A stretch of 64,000 bases of DNA from Paenibacillus sp. BK033. GTDB taxonomy: Bacteria; Bacillota; Bacilli; Paenibacillales; Paenibacillaceae. Location: positions 620,001 to 684,000 of the forward strand of contig NZ_SLVP01000002.1 in NCBI RefSeq assembly GCF_004345425.1, written 5' to 3'. Of the stretch, positions 34,390 to 43,321 are shown piece by piece. Position 1 is the stretch's first letter. Each line of letters starts with the position of its first letter. Under the pieces are notes generated by a model. The model saw only the letters and a program-made list of their open reading frames with translations. It was not told the origin of the DNA and searched no databases. Both the position numbers and the translations under genes were made by a program.

Positions 34390-35638
34390 CCGATTGGATA
34401 AAACCGGCAATGTCCGCTGCCCCGCTCGTATACAGCTGCCATGAAGCTTCCCACCGCCTCCATTCCTTATGCCAGTTCGGAGCAGGCGGTTCGCCGACCG
34501 GCTCTTCGTTTAGCAAAGGCAACCACCATGTAGGCGGATATTGGGCCGTTGAGCCCGAATATCCGCCTATTTCGTATATGGAATTTTTCGCGGGCAGTTT
34601 GCCAAGGCGTTCATAATTGCGTTCCTGTTCAGTCACGCTCGTCATTTCTTTAATCCAGCTGAACGCTGCCTCTGCCCGATCCGTATTTGCCGAGACAACA
34701 AAGCTGCGGCTCCCCAGCCATAAGTTGCGGAGCTTAAGCTTGTCGATTAGCAGCTTATCCTGCTCCGATTGGGAAAGCCCTTTATACTCCGACCAGGAAA
34801 CGACCGACGCAAGCAAGCGCTGATTGTCCATCTCGGTTCCAAGCAAGCGTTTATTGACGGCCATTGAAGGAATCGTCAAAGAAGCCGTCTTTTCCAGGCG
34901 GTTAGCCGACTCTTCATTCAGGATTAAGGCAGCCGCCCCGCGTTGGTCACCGCTGCTCCAGGCATCCAGCCAGGCTGCCGTTCCGCTGAAATCACCGGGC
35001 AAATATAGCAAAGACCCCTCGTTCCCGGAAGCCGACAGACGGTCAGCGAGCTGCAGGAAGCTTGTCCAATCCTTAGGAGGATCGCTTAGGTTCTGTTCGG
35101 CCAGCATAGCCTTATTCCATACGAGAATGGAAGGATCGGCATCAAAAGGGATTCCCCACAGATAACTGTTCCACCTGAGCGGAGCCAGCAGCTTGGCCGG
35201 CTGGTCGGATAAAGTGTTTGCCGCGTTGACGCTATCAACGGGCTCAAGCAGGCCCATGACGGCAAATTCCCTGACCCAGCCGCTGTCCATCAGCATAATA
35301 TCGGAGGAAGCGCCCAGCATAAGATCCTGCTTCCAGGCAGCGTAGGCTTCTTCCTTCGACTCGATATTCAGCAGCTCCACCTCGATGTTGGGGTATTTGA
35401 ATCTGAAACGTTCATTCGCCTCTTCTAAAAACGCAAATTGATCGGGTGACATGGAAACGGTTACAACAATGGATTCCGTCGGCTCTTCATCCAGCTCGTT
35501 AGCGACAGGTCCGGTATTTGCATCATGGGAGCTGCCGCCGGAGGAAGCCGGCTTGCGCGGGTCCATGTTGGGAATAAGCAAAATAACGGACAACAGCACT
35601 GCTCCTGCAAGGATCATCACAAATCTCCTTGTAGCCAC
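34361..35638 (-). CDS. Extracellular solute-binding protein, family 1, membrane-anchored
   Basis: A protein of 425 residues with an N-terminal hydrophobic segment (FVMILAGAVLLSVILLIPNM) but no lipobox Cys, so it is probably held by an uncleaved anchor. IVVTVSMSPDQFAFLEEANE, ERFRFKYPNIEVELLNI, IMLMDSGWVREFA and GIPFDADPSILVWNKAML are typical of sugar-type ABC binding proteins. No ABC permease or ATPase gene is adjacent, so it is an orphan. Its 3' end overlaps the oppositely oriented gene at 33289-34389 by 29 bp. It may be a sensor-type binding protein rather than a transporter part. Confidence 0.82.
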   Translation of the reverse strand: MATRRFVMILAGAVLLSVILLIPNMDPRKPASSGGSSHDANTGPVANELDEEPTESIVVTVSMSPDQFAFLEEANERFRFKYPNIEVELLNIESKEEAYAAWKQDLMLGASSDIMLMDSGWVREFAVMGLLEPVDSVNAANTLSDQPAKLLAPLRWNSYLWGIPFDADPSILVWNKAMLAEQNLSDPPKDWTSFLQLADRLSASGNEGSLLYLPGDFSGTAAWLDAWSSGDQRGAAALILNEESANRLEKTASLTIPSMAVNKRLLGTEMDNQRLLASVVSWSEYKGLSQSEQDKLLIDKLKLRNLWLGSRSFVVSANTDRAEAAFSWIKEMTSVTEQERNYERLGKLPAKNSIYEIGGYSGSTAQYPPTWWLPLLNEEPVGEPPAPNWHKEWRRWEASWQLYTSGAADIAGFIQSVTASSSSKQ

Positions 35639-35807
35639 ACACTTCTCCCTTTCCGAAATAACTTAAGCCCCCGCAGTCTAGTCTATTAAAACTATCATAG
35701 CAATAAAACGCAGAGTTGTCCAAACAAGTCTAGGACTTTATCCCCCCCGCCCTGTAGGTTAATGGGGCAAACTGCGTATTTGAATGTTCTTCCGATCGCC
35801 ATTGCTC

Positions 35808-35849
35808 GTGGATTCCATCGATTTAAGTGTAAGCAGTGTAGGAATCCAC
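35808..35849. repeat. Inverted repeat in the phoH / solute-binding gene gap
   Basis: GTGGATTCC (35808-35816) and GGAATCCAC (35841-35849) are perfect 9-bp arms around 24 nt. It lies in the 339-bp gap 35639-35977, about 170 bp upstream of the solute-binding gene. AGTGTA and CAGTGTA repeat inside the loop. Apart from this and the phoH terminator I see nothing else there. Confidence 0.5.
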
Positions 35850-35931
35850 TCACAAAAGCGAACGTTACACTTCTCCAGAATCATTTGATTACTCCGTTCG
35901 CCCTATTAACCTTCTGCCTTTAACAGCAAAA

Positions 35932-35962
35932 TAGCGGTGCTGGGATTCCCCGGCACCGCTGC
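35932..35962 (-). terminator. Intrinsic terminator of phoH
   Basis: On the minus strand AGCGGTGC pairs with GCACCGCT around a 12-nt loop, with ATTTTG after it. Confidence 0.7.
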
Positions 35963-35977
35963 GCTTTTAGGCTAAAA

Positions 35978-37309
35978 TTATAGAAGATCCGCTGCGAGCT
36001 GAGCGAGCTTGGAGCGCTCGCCTTTTTCGAGGGTAATGTGGCCGCTTATCCCTTCGCTCTTGAAATGCTCGACGATGTGCGTGAGCCCGTTGCTTACGGC
36101 GTCGAGATAAGGATGGTCGATCTGCTCCGGATCGCCCATCAGTACGATTTTACTGCCCTCTCCCACACGGGAGACAATGGTCTTTACTTCATGCTTCGTT
36201 AAGTTCTGAGCTTCATCGATAATAATGAATTGCCCCGGTATCGAGCGGCCGCGAATATAAGTCAGCGCTTCGACCTGAATGCTTCCGAGACCCATCAATA
36301 TTTTATCGATGTCGCCGGACTTCTTGGTGTCAAACAGGTACTCCAGATTGTCGTAGATCGGCTGCATCCATGGGCGCAGCTTCTCTTCCTTCTCGCCCGG
36401 CAGGTAACCGATATCCTTGCCCATCGGTACGACGGGGCGGGCAATCAGCAGTTTTTTGTATTTATGCTCATCCTCCACCTTCAAGAGGCCGGCGGCAAGC
36501 GCAAGCAGCGTCTTGCCCGTTCCGGCTTTGCCGGTCAAAGTGACAAGCGGGATTTCATCGTTGAGCAGCAACTCAAGAGCCATGCGCTGCTGCGCGTTAC
36601 GCGCCGTAATTCCCCAAATCGGGTCATTGCTTAAGAACAACGGCTCTAGGCGTACGCCATCCTGGCTGACCTTCAGCAGGGCGGATTTGGAGGTGCCCAT
36701 CTCATCCCGCAGGATTACGAATTCGTTTGGCTTCAGCCTCGCGATATTCTGCATGCTTTTGACCGTCAGGAACCGGTACGTGTAAAATTCGTCGATAACA
36801 GACGGATGGACGAACAAGGTCTCATAGCCGGCATAAAAATCAGTCGTGGACACGGTCCGGTCGGACAAATAATCCTGGGCTTTGAGGCCCAGCACATCCG
36901 CTTTGATCCGGACTAGCACATCTTTGCTTACAAGAACGACAGTGCTGGATTGTTCGTTCTCCAGCTGTTCCAAGTGATAGTTGAGCGCGACCGCAAGAAT
37001 TCGGTTATCGTTGGTCATTTCTCCAAACATCTCTTGAACGCGCATGAAACTCCGATGATTAAGCTCCACCTTTAACAATCCGCCGTTAGGAAGCGTTATG
37101 CCCTCGTGTAGATGCCCTTCCACCCGCATACCATCGAGCAACCGGGATATGGAACGCGCATTGCGCCCTAGTTCGTCTGCCAGCCTCTTCTTGGAGTCGA
37201 TTTCCTCGAGCACCACCGCGGGAATGATGACTTCGTTATCCTCGAAGGCAAAGAGCGATTGCGGATCATGAAGCAGCACATTAGTGTCGAGCACGAATAT
37301 TTTTTTCAT
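35978..37309 (-). CDS. ylaK: PhoH family protein with PIN domain (YlaK-like)
   Basis: A PhoH2-type protein of 443 residues. An N-terminal PIN ribonuclease domain (FVLDTNVLLHDPQSL, VVLEEIDSKKRLADELGRNAR) is joined to a PhoH P-loop ATPase (LVTLTGKAGTGKTLLALAAG, RGRSIPGQFIIIDEAQNLT, VLMGDPEQIDHPYLD). Related proteins act as RNA helicase/ribonuclease. ATG 37307-37309 has GGGAGG six nt upstream and gives B. subtilis YlaK length (442). It is divergent from the ylaJ-like gene, which in B. subtilis precedes it. Confidence 0.93.
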   Translation of the reverse strand: MKKIFVLDTNVLLHDPQSLFAFEDNEVIIPAVVLEEIDSKKRLADELGRNARSISRLLDGMRVEGHLHEGITLPNGGLLKVELNHRSFMRVQEMFGEMTNDNRILAVALNYHLEQLENEQSSTVVLVSKDVLVRIKADVLGLKAQDYLSDRTVSTTDFYAGYETLFVHPSVIDEFYTYRFLTVKSMQNIARLKPNEFVILRDEMGTSKSALLKVSQDGVRLEPLFLSNDPIWGITARNAQQRMALELLLNDEIPLVTLTGKAGTGKTLLALAAGLLKVEDEHKYKKLLIARPVVPMGKDIGYLPGEKEEKLRPWMQPIYDNLEYLFDTKKSGDIDKILMGLGSIQVEALTYIRGRSIPGQFIIIDEAQNLTKHEVKTIVSRVGEGSKIVLMGDPEQIDHPYLDAVSNGLTHIVEHFKSEGISGHITLEKGERSKLAQLAADLL

Positions 37310-37424
37310 GAGAACCCTCCCGGCGTCGGTCATTCAATAGATAGACATACATAGCCATACTTGGCTGCGGGTACACTACATTCTGATTAGACGATGTGCA
37401 ACAAGAAAAAGAGGTGGAACCAAC

Positions 37425-37967
37425 ATGTACCTAAAACTGATAGCGGCAATCGCTATTGCGGCAATTACGGCTGGATGCGGCACCGTCGCTCGAAACGAAA
37501 CATCACCCTCTCCTCAAAATAATGGCTCTGTTCGCGCACAGCAGACAAGTCCTCAGAAGAAAGAAATTGCGAATCCTGAGCAAGTCTCCAGGCATTTGGA
37601 ACAGCTGGCCATGGGCATCAAAGGTGTCACGAATGCGCACTGCGTGGTGCTCGGAAACACCGCCGTTGTCGGGATTGATGTCGACAGCAAGCTTGATCGC
37701 TCCAGAGTCGGCACAATCAAATATTCCGTCGCCGAAGCTTTCCATAAAGATCCCTACGGCATTGATGCTATCGTAACAGCCGATATGGATTTGTCACAGC
37801 GGCTGAACGAAATCGGTGCGGATATCCGGCGCGGCAGACCGATCAGCGGCTTTGCGGAAGAGATGGCCGACATTATCGGCCGCATCGTACCTCAGATCCC
37901 TCGAGAGGTTATGCCGCAGGATCCGGAAGTACAACAGCGGGCCAACAATTTACACAATCTTCATTAG
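37425..37967 (+). CDS. ylaJ: YhcN/YlaJ family sporulation lipoprotein
   Basis: A predicted lipoprotein of 180 residues: signal peptide with lipobox ITAGC (Cys about residue 18), a polar linker, then the YhcN/YlaJ domain (VSRHLEQLAMGIKGVTNAHC, VVGIDVDSKLDRSRVGTIKY, AVIVTADMDL-like segment). The family is found in spores and affects germination or outgrowth in B. subtilis. The ATG follows AAAGAGGTGG. It is followed by a bidirectional terminator. It neighbours phoH/ylaK as in B. subtilis, but the two genes are divergent here. Confidence 0.87.
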   Translation: MYLKLIAAIAIAAITAGCGTVARNETSPSPQNNGSVRAQQTSPQKKEIANPEQVSRHLEQLAMGIKGVTNAHCVVLGNTAVVGIDVDSKLDRSRVGTIKYSVAEAFHKDPYGIDAIVTADMDLSQRLNEIGADIRRGRPISGFAEEMADIIGRIVPQIPREVMPQDPEVQQRANNLHNLH

Positions 37968-37993
37968 CTTGTATACCGCGTCATAAGACACAA

Positions 37994-38022
37994 AAAGCCT
38001 AGTGATCAGATCACTAGGCTTT
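37994..38022. terminator. Bidirectional terminator
   Basis: A perfect stem AAAGCCTAGTGATC with its complement. On the minus strand it overlaps the stop codon of the small ORF at 38006 and leads into TTTTTG; on the plus strand it ends the ylaJ-like gene. Confidence 0.85.
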
Positions 38023-38206
38023 CCTTATGACAGTGTGCCCCTTTGGACAAGCCTGTCATCAGTTTATTCGTTTCCATCCGGATACATGCCGAGATCGGCA
38101 CACAGATGCAGTCGTCAACCGCTGGGCTCAAGAATTTTCCCGAGCACTCATCACCGCTTCTTCTTTTAAGTGTGAATGTCGCGGTCACGGCTTTGGGCAT
38201 CCGCAT
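38006..38206 (-). CDS. Small hypothetical protein, 66 residues
   Basis: No family recognised. The ATG at 38204-38206 follows an excellent AGAGGAGG at three to five nt and the stop lies inside a terminator hairpin, as for sigG; both support a real gene. The product (MRMPKAVTATFTLKRRSGDE at the start) has five Cys (SGDECS, DDCICVP, SACIR, AHCHK), so it might bind metal or zinc. It is 68 bp downstream of the LCP gene on the same strand. B. subtilis has the small zinc-finger-like ylaI in this neighbourhood, but I could not align the two. Confidence 0.45.
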   Translation of the reverse strand: MRMPKAVTATFTLKRRSGDECSGKFLSPAVDDCICVPISACIRMETNKLMTGLSKGAHCHKESLVI

Positions 38207-38274
38207 GACCTCCTCTTGGAAGGATTTCATATCCGTACAACTATTATAGCGTTTAAAGCACCGCCAGTCTATGG

Positions 38275-39321
38275 TTATTCAGCCATTTTCGCTTGCAAAG
38301 CCGCACGAGCTTCGCTCAGCTTGGCCTCATCCAGATAAACGTACGGGCTCTTCCATACGCCTTCTAACGGAATGAACTGAACATCCGAGCTGCTTATGCC
38401 GAAGTACGTCTTCATCAGGTTCTGAATTTCCTTCGGCGGCATGTCGATTTCCATGTTGTCCCCAACAGCGTCGATAACCTCGCCCATCTTCGTAATTCCG
38501 TTCAGCGATTTCATCTTGTCGACGATCTTCGCTACAACCTCGCTCTCGCGCTTGTTGCGGTCGAAATCGCTGGACATGTTTTTGCCGTCGTTCGATTTCC
38601 GGTAACGGACAAAATCAAGCGCCTGGTCTCCGTTAAGCTTCTGGAAACCCTTCTTCAGATTGATGTTGGTGCCGTCGTAATTATCGACGTATTTCATATC
38701 CATATCGACGTCCACTTCAATGCCGCCAAGCGCGTCTACAACGTCCTCGAAGCCCTTGAAGTTAACAACCGCCGTATATTTCAGATCCACGCCGAAATAT
38801 TTGCCCAGCATATCCCGAATCGCGCGCTTTGCATCCTCTTCCGCCGCTTCCTTGTCCATGCCTTTATCGGAACGGGCTTGGCTAAAGAACGTTGCGTAGT
38901 TGGCATTCGCCTTGCGCTCGCCATAACCGTCCAGCTCGAGCAAGGAATCGCGAGGAATCGAAATAACAGTGGCCGATTTGGTATTCGGGTTAAAGACGGC
39001 AACCATCATGACGTCGGTGTTCATGCCGCCGCCCTTGGCCCTTGTATCAAGACCCAGCAGCACCATCCCAACCGCTTTCTTCTTAACCGATTCCGCGGTC
39101 GGAATCTTTACGTCATCGTTTGAAACTGTACCAATTTGCTGGATTGCATTGTTCGCCTTGTTAGCCAAAAATCCGAAGTATGCCACGATTATCAAAATAA
39201 CAGCTAATAATAGCAGTAAAACGACTTTCCACACGCGTCTTTTCTTCGGTTGCTTAGGCGATCTAGGAGCGGTCTTGGCATTTGCTCTCCGGGAAGGCAG
39301 TTCTGCCGAGCCTTGCGTCAT
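38275..39321 (-). CDS. LytR-CpsA-Psr (LCP) family cell-wall glycopolymer ligase
   Basis: A type II membrane protein of 348 residues: a basic N-terminus (PKQPKKRRVWK), one transmembrane helix at about 28-50, then the extracellular LCP domain. GMVLLGLDTRAKGGGMNTDV, TVISIPRDSLLELDGYGERK, DALGGIEVDVD and DFVRYRKSND are the catalytic and polyprenyl-phosphate-binding motifs. The family attaches teichoic acids or other glycopolymers from lipid carriers to peptidoglycan. It follows the 90-residue gene at 39340 and sits in the typA-ylaH block. Confidence 0.93.
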   Translation of the reverse strand: MTQGSAELPSRRANAKTAPRSPKQPKKRRVWKVVLLLLLAVILIIVAYFGFLANKANNAIQQIGTVSNDDVKIPTAESVKKKAVGMVLLGLDTRAKGGGMNTDVMMVAVFNPNTKSATVISIPRDSLLELDGYGERKANANYATFFSQARSDKGMDKEAAEEDAKRAIRDMLGKYFGVDLKYTAVVNFKGFEDVVDALGGIEVDVDMDMKYVDNYDGTNINLKKGFQKLNGDQALDFVRYRKSNDGKNMSSDFDRNKRESEVVAKIVDKMKSLNGITKMGEVIDAVGDNMEIDMPPKEIQNLMKTYFGISSSDVQFIPLEGVWKSPYVYLDEAKLSEARAALQAKMAE

Positions 39322-39339
39322 AGGATCATCACCTTTATG

Positions 39340-39612
39340 TCAGTTATATTTCGGATTGGACCGGATATCAACGAGAAGCTGCTCGGCAGCCTCTCGCGGA
39401 TACATTTGCAGCTTTGTGCGTCCGTTGCGCTCATATTTGACATGAACCATCGTTGCATCCGTTGCCGAAATATGCGGATTGGCAACTCCGTGATCTTCCG
39501 ACAATATTTGCGCGAAAAAGTCGCGGGTATCCAATGCCGCCCGATCATCCGGCCGGTCTTCGGCCACGATATGAATCTGCAGCCAGTTGAACAAGGCATC
39601 ATCAAACGTCAT
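39340..39612 (-). CDS. Conserved hypothetical protein, 90 residues
   Basis: A short acidic soluble protein (MTFDDALFNWLQIHIVAEDR start; RTKLQMYPREAAEQLL near the end). I recall similar proteins in Paenibacillus but no function. Its ATG overlaps the stop of the ylaH-like gene by four bases (ATGA), so it is translationally coupled. A longer frame on the same strand, 39318-39605, is its shadow. The gene lies 18 bp upstream of the LCP gene, so typA-ylaH-this gene-LCP may form one operon. Confidence 0.8.
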   Translation of the reverse strand: MTFDDALFNWLQIHIVAEDRPDDRAALDTRDFFAQILSEDHGVANPHISATDATMVHVKYERNGRTKLQMYPREAAEQLLVDIRSNPKYN

Positions 39613-39923
39613 TTGCCTGAATCAGCTTCCTTTACGGCGCCGCCGCCGGCCCGGTTATTTTTCCATTTGTCGTAGATTTGCCGGCCGCGAAGCATAAGCA
39701 TCATCAGCACGGCGATACCCATACATTGAATAATAGGAAGCTTGTCGACCTGAAGGACCATCAGCACGAGCGAGCCGATGGCCATCAGGACGTAGACAAG
39801 CACTTCTTTCAGAATCGGAAGCTTCTGATTGTTAGCCCTGAACACTTTGTTGAAGATATAAATCGTAAATCCAAGAATAAGCAAATACGATACGGCGTGA
39901 TGGTCGCTCAACCATTGCTGCAT
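39609..39923 (-). CDS. ylaH: YlaH-like membrane protein
   Basis: A protein of 104 residues with three hydrophobic helices. SYLLILGFTIYIFNKVFR, LPILKEVLVYVLMAIGSL and IIQCMGIAVLMMLMLRGRQI fit the YlaH-like family of Bacillales (unknown function). It is 29 bp downstream of typA, as ylaH follows ylaG in B. subtilis, and overlaps the next gene. Confidence 0.85.
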   Translation of the reverse strand: MQQWLSDHHAVSYLLILGFTIYIFNKVFRANNQKLPILKEVLVYVLMAIGSLVLMVLQVDKLPIIQCMGIAVLMMLMLRGRQIYDKWKNNRAGGGAVKEADSGK

Positions 39924-39952
39924 GCCGTGACCCCCTTATGCCTGCCAGGTGA

Positions 39953-41794
39953 TTATGCGTTTGCTTGCGCCATTTTGCGGTGCTTCTCCGCCCGCTCGCG
40001 CTCGCTCTTATTCAAGATTTTTTTACGCAGACGAATCGACTTCGGCGTAATTTCGCAATACTCGTCGTCGTTCAGATACTCGAGCGCTTGCTCAAGAGAG
40101 AACAGACGAGGCGTTTTCAGCTTCACCGTATCATCTTTGCCAGAGGAACGCACGTTAGTCAGTGCTTTCTCTTTGCAAATATTAACGATGATGTCGTTAT
40201 CGCGGGTATGCTCGCCCACGATCATGCCTTCGTAAATTTCCGTGCCCGGAACCACGAATTGAATACCGCGGTCCTCAACACCCAGCATGCCGTAGAAGGT
40301 CGAAGTGCCAGTCTCGCTCGACACGAGCACGCCTTGGTGACGCCCGCCCACGTCTGAGCCTGCAAGAGGCCCATAGCTGTCGAACGCATGGTTCATGATG
40401 CCGTAACCGCGGGTAAGGGTCAGGAACGAAGTACGGTAGCCGATCAAACCGCGTGCAGGAATAATGAACTCCAGACGAACCTGGCCGTTGCCGTTGTTGA
40501 TCATGTTCACCATTTCGGCTTTGCGTGTTCCGAGGCTCTCCATAACGGCGCCCATGCTGTCTTCCGGCACGTCGATCAGAAGGCGTTCGTACGGCTCGCA
40601 TTTCACGCCGTCGATTTCTTTTATGATAACTTCAGGCTTCGATACTTGAAGCTCGTAGCCTTCGCGGCGCATATTCTCGATCAGGATGCCAAGATGCAGC
40701 TCGCCGCGGCCGGATACGATAAAGGCATCCGGGCTTTCCGTTTCTTCCACGCGCAGCGCTACGTCCGTTTCAAGCTCCTTGTACAGACGCTCGCGCAGCT
40801 TGCGGGACGTTACCCATTTGCCTTCGCGGCCGGCAAACGGAGAATTGTTGACCAAGAACGTCATTTGCAGCGTAGGCTCGTCGATCTTCAGGACCGGCAG
40901 AGCTTCCGGCTTAGCCGGATCGGCAATGGTCTCGCCGATATTGATGTCTTTAATGCCCGCAATCGCAACAATATCGCCTGCGCCCGCTTCTTCAATCTCG
41001 ATGCGCTTCAGACCCTGGAAGCCGAACAGCTTCTCGATACGCGCCTGTTTCACGGCACCATCGCGGTTGATAACCGCAACGGCTTGGCCTTGACGAACAA
41101 TACCGCGGTTCACGCGGCCAACGGCGATACGGCCCAGATATTCATTGTAATCAAGCAAGGTTACAAGATATTGAAGCGGCTCATCGACCGTTTCTGTCGG
41201 ATGCGGGATGTGGCTAACGATCGTTTCGTACATAGCCTGCATGTTGTCATCCTGTTTTTCGGGATCAAGGCTTGAAGTACCCATCAGCGCGGATGCGTAA
41301 ACAACCGGGAATTCCAGCTGGTCGTCATTCGCGCCAAGCTCGATGAACAGGTCAAGCACTTCGTCAATAACTTCGGTAGGACGGGCATTCGGACGGTCAA
41401 TCTTATTAACGACGACAATTGGCGTAAGGTTGCTCTCAAGCGCTTTGCGGAGTACGAATTTCGTTTGCGGCATGCAGCCTTCAAACGCGTCAACGACCAG
41501 CAATACGCCGTCAACCATCTTCATAATCCGTTCTACTTCACCGCCAAAGTCCGCGTGTCCAGGTGTGTCGACGATATTAATGAGGTAGTCTTTATAAGTA
41601 ATCGCCGTATTTTTCGCCAGGATGGTAATACCGCGTTCGCGTTCCAGATCGTTGGAATCCATTGCGCGCTCCTGTACAGCTTCATGCTCTCTGAATGTAC
41701 CTGATTGCTGCAGCAGCTTATCGACCAAAGTTGTTTTGCCGTGGTCTACGTGGGCGATAATCGCAATATTCCGGATGTTTTCTCTTGCTTGCAT
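39953..41794 (-). CDS. typA: Ribosome-associated GTPase TypA/BipA
   Basis: A translational GTPase of 613 residues related to EF-G/LepA and involved in 50S assembly and stress adaptation. G1 is [15 protein letters not shown] (about residues 14-28); [14 protein letters not shown] is switch [18 protein letters not shown]3 and [11 protein letters not shown]4. The EF-G-like and BipA-specific C-terminal domains follow ([21 protein letters not shown]). The length is normal. It is B. subtilis ylaG. Confidence 0.97.
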   Translation of the reverse strand: MQARENIRNIAIIAHVDHGKTTLVDKLLQQSGTFREHEAVQERAMDSNDLERERGITILAKNTAITYKDYLINIVDTPGHADFGGEVERIMKMVDGVLLVVDAFEGCMPQTKFVLRKALESNLTPIVVVNKIDRPNARPTEVIDEVLDLFIELGANDDQLEFPVVYASALMGTSSLDPEKQDDNMQAMYETIVSHIPHPTETVDEPLQYLVTLLDYNEYLGRIAVGRVNRGIVRQGQAVAVINRDGAVKQARIEKLFGFQGLKRIEIEEAGAGDIVAIAGIKDINIGETIADPAKPEALPVLKIDEPTLQMTFLVNNSPFAGREGKWVTSRKLRERLYKELETDVALRVEETESPDAFIVSGRGELHLGILIENMRREGYELQVSKPEVIIKEIDGVKCEPYERLLIDVPEDSMGAVMESLGTRKAEMVNMINNGNGQVRLEFIIPARGLIGYRTSFLTLTRGYGIMNHAFDSYGPLAGSDVGGRHQGVLVSSETGTSTFYGMLGVEDRGIQFVVPGTEIYEGMIVGEHTRDNDIIVNICKEKALTNVRSSGKDDTVKLKTPRLFSLEQALEYLNDDEYCEITPKSIRLRKKILNKSERERAEKHRKMAQANA

Positions 41795-41854
41795 AACTAA
41801 TAATCCACTCCATTTTGTCTAATTTTCTTTCCTTGCACAACATTCGCCGAACAT

Positions 41855-42340
41855 TTACCAGCGGCGCGAGCGGTTCGTGATTACCATCCAGCCGCCGGCA
41901 ACCATCAGGACCAGCGCAACAAGGTAAATTCCCCAGCTCCATAACAAGACGAGCAACAGAAATACAGCTGAAGCAACGGCAAGCGCTATAGACGCCGTAA
42001 GCGCAAATCGCGGACGGGACGAGCCAAATAAATAATATTCGTAAAGACCGACGGCTGCGCCAAGCAGGAACAGCGGCCACAAATATTTCAGTGCATCCCA
42101 TCCAAAAATGTTACAAACCATAAACAGCAGCGCAGACACGGTTAGTATTCCACCCGGTACGAGCACTGCCGCGGGAAGCAGCCTGCCGAAATAAAACACA
42201 TGCAGCAAAATTCCCGGAATGAGGACGAGCAGCGGCCAGAAGATAGCCCCCAAAAAGCTGAATACACCAAGTTTGCCCAGTAAAATAACGACCCCGGCTA
42301 GTAACACAATAATTCCAGCGGAATATTTGTTATTAGGCAT
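41855..42340 (-). CDS. Small polytopic membrane protein, LiaF/DUF5668-like
   Basis: A protein of 161 residues with about six hydrophobic helices in pairs. The repeated pattern (SAGIIVLLAGVVILLGKLG, FLGAIFWPLLVLIPGILL, YLWPLFLLGAAVGLYEYYLF) resembles the LiaI/LiaF/DUF5668 membrane modules linked to envelope-stress sensing. It has no C-terminal soluble domain. ATG 42338-42340 behind AAGGAG is preferred over an upstream start. It is 60 bp upstream of typA with no clear terminator. Confidence 0.65.
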   Translation of the reverse strand: MPNNKYSAGIIVLLAGVVILLGKLGVFSFLGAIFWPLLVLIPGILLHVFYFGRLLPAAVLVPGGILTVSALLFMVCNIFGWDALKYLWPLFLLGAAVGLYEYYLFGSSRPRFALTASIALAVASAVFLLLVLLWSWGIYLVALVLMVAGGWMVITNRSRRW

Positions 42341-42456
42341 TTGCGTTCCGCTCCTTACAACGTCTACCCCCATACAGACGTACGACGCCAGTTTTTATCT
42401 ATCATAGTTTAAAGGAACTGCGATGAAAATACCAGCGGGAACAGAAGGAACATTGC

Positions 42457-42484
42457 AAAAAAATACCGTTCACCTGTGAACGGT
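42457..42484 (-). terminator. Intrinsic terminator of the minus-strand terC gene
   Basis: ACCGTTCAC, a 2-nt loop and GTGAACGGT, followed on the minus strand by ATTTTTTT. Confidence 0.88.
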
Positions 42485-42497
42485 TTGTGAAAATGGT

Positions 42498-43163
42498 TTA
42501 AGTTTTCCGCTTCAATAAACCGATAATGACGACAAACGGGATGCAGAGCAGCGGTATAGCTTCGGCAGCCGTTCGTGAACCGTTAAACAAAAGAGCGTCC
42601 ATACCGGGATCGTGGACAAGCATTCCTCCTGCGGCATAACCAAGCAGCCCGGCGCCGATATACACAAGCGGGGGAAATTTATGCAATAGCGTGCCCAATA
42701 ACTGGCTCCCCCAAATGATCATCGGAATGCTAAGCGCGATCCCAAGCAGAATAAGCACCGTATCCCCGTCCGCGACCGCCGCGATCGCCAGGACATTGTC
42801 GAGGCTCATAATAAAATCCGCAGCGACGATCGTGCGCACGGCCTGGGACAGCGATGTGGATTTTTTGCGGGGCATGTCCAGGTCGCCTTCGCCTTCCTGT
42901 CCGGCATCCGCCAGAAGCTTTGCCGCAATATACAGCAATAATAAGGAACCAATAGCCTGCAGATAAGGAATCTGGAGCAGGGAGATTGCGGCCAGCGTAA
43001 GCAGGCATCGCAGCCCGACGGCCGCCAGCGCTCCCCACCATACGGCTCTCTTCCGCTCCTTCGGAGGAAGCTGTTGGCTGGCCATCGCGATAACAACGGC
43101 ATTATCTCCGCTTAATAACAGGTTAATCAGGACAATTTGAAGAAAAGTCAGCACACTATCCAT
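42498..43163 (-). CDS. TerC family integral membrane protein (copy 1)
   Basis: A protein of 221 residues with about seven transmembrane helices. The two TerC half-motifs are seen: INLLLSGDNAVVIAMA and ADFIMSLDNVLAIAAV, whose acidic residues are thought to pass manganese. ATG 43161-43163 has GAGAGGGGG upstream, so the longer open frame is rejected. In B. subtilis, TerC relatives (YceF, YkoY) export Mn2+ and help metallate secreted enzymes. It is divergent from a second terC at 43322. Confidence 0.87.
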   Translation of the reverse strand: MDSVLTFLQIVLINLLLSGDNAVVIAMASQQLPPKERKRAVWWGALAAVGLRCLLTLAAISLLQIPYLQAIGSLLLLYIAAKLLADAGQEGEGDLDMPRKKSTSLSQAVRTIVAADFIMSLDNVLAIAAVADGDTVLILLGIALSIPMIIWGSQLLGTLLHKFPPLVYIGAGLLGYAAGGMLVHDPGMDALLFNGSRTAAEAIPLLCIPFVVIIGLLKRKT

Positions 43164-43321
43164 TTTTGCGTTCGCCCCCTCTCTTACCACCTGTATGAGC
43201 AGCGGACAAGTTTTATGAAGGATGTCCACAAAAATTTTTGAACCCTATCCCGTCCTTCATCCGTAGTAAAGGAAGTCTTTCGCGGCTACTGGACATTCGA
43301 CGGAAGGGAGGGTCACGAATA

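Noticed and set aside
33649..34410. A 253-codon minus-strand open frame
   Set aside because: It is antisense to the coiled-coil gene and would continue past the solute-binding gene end; no start signal or motif.
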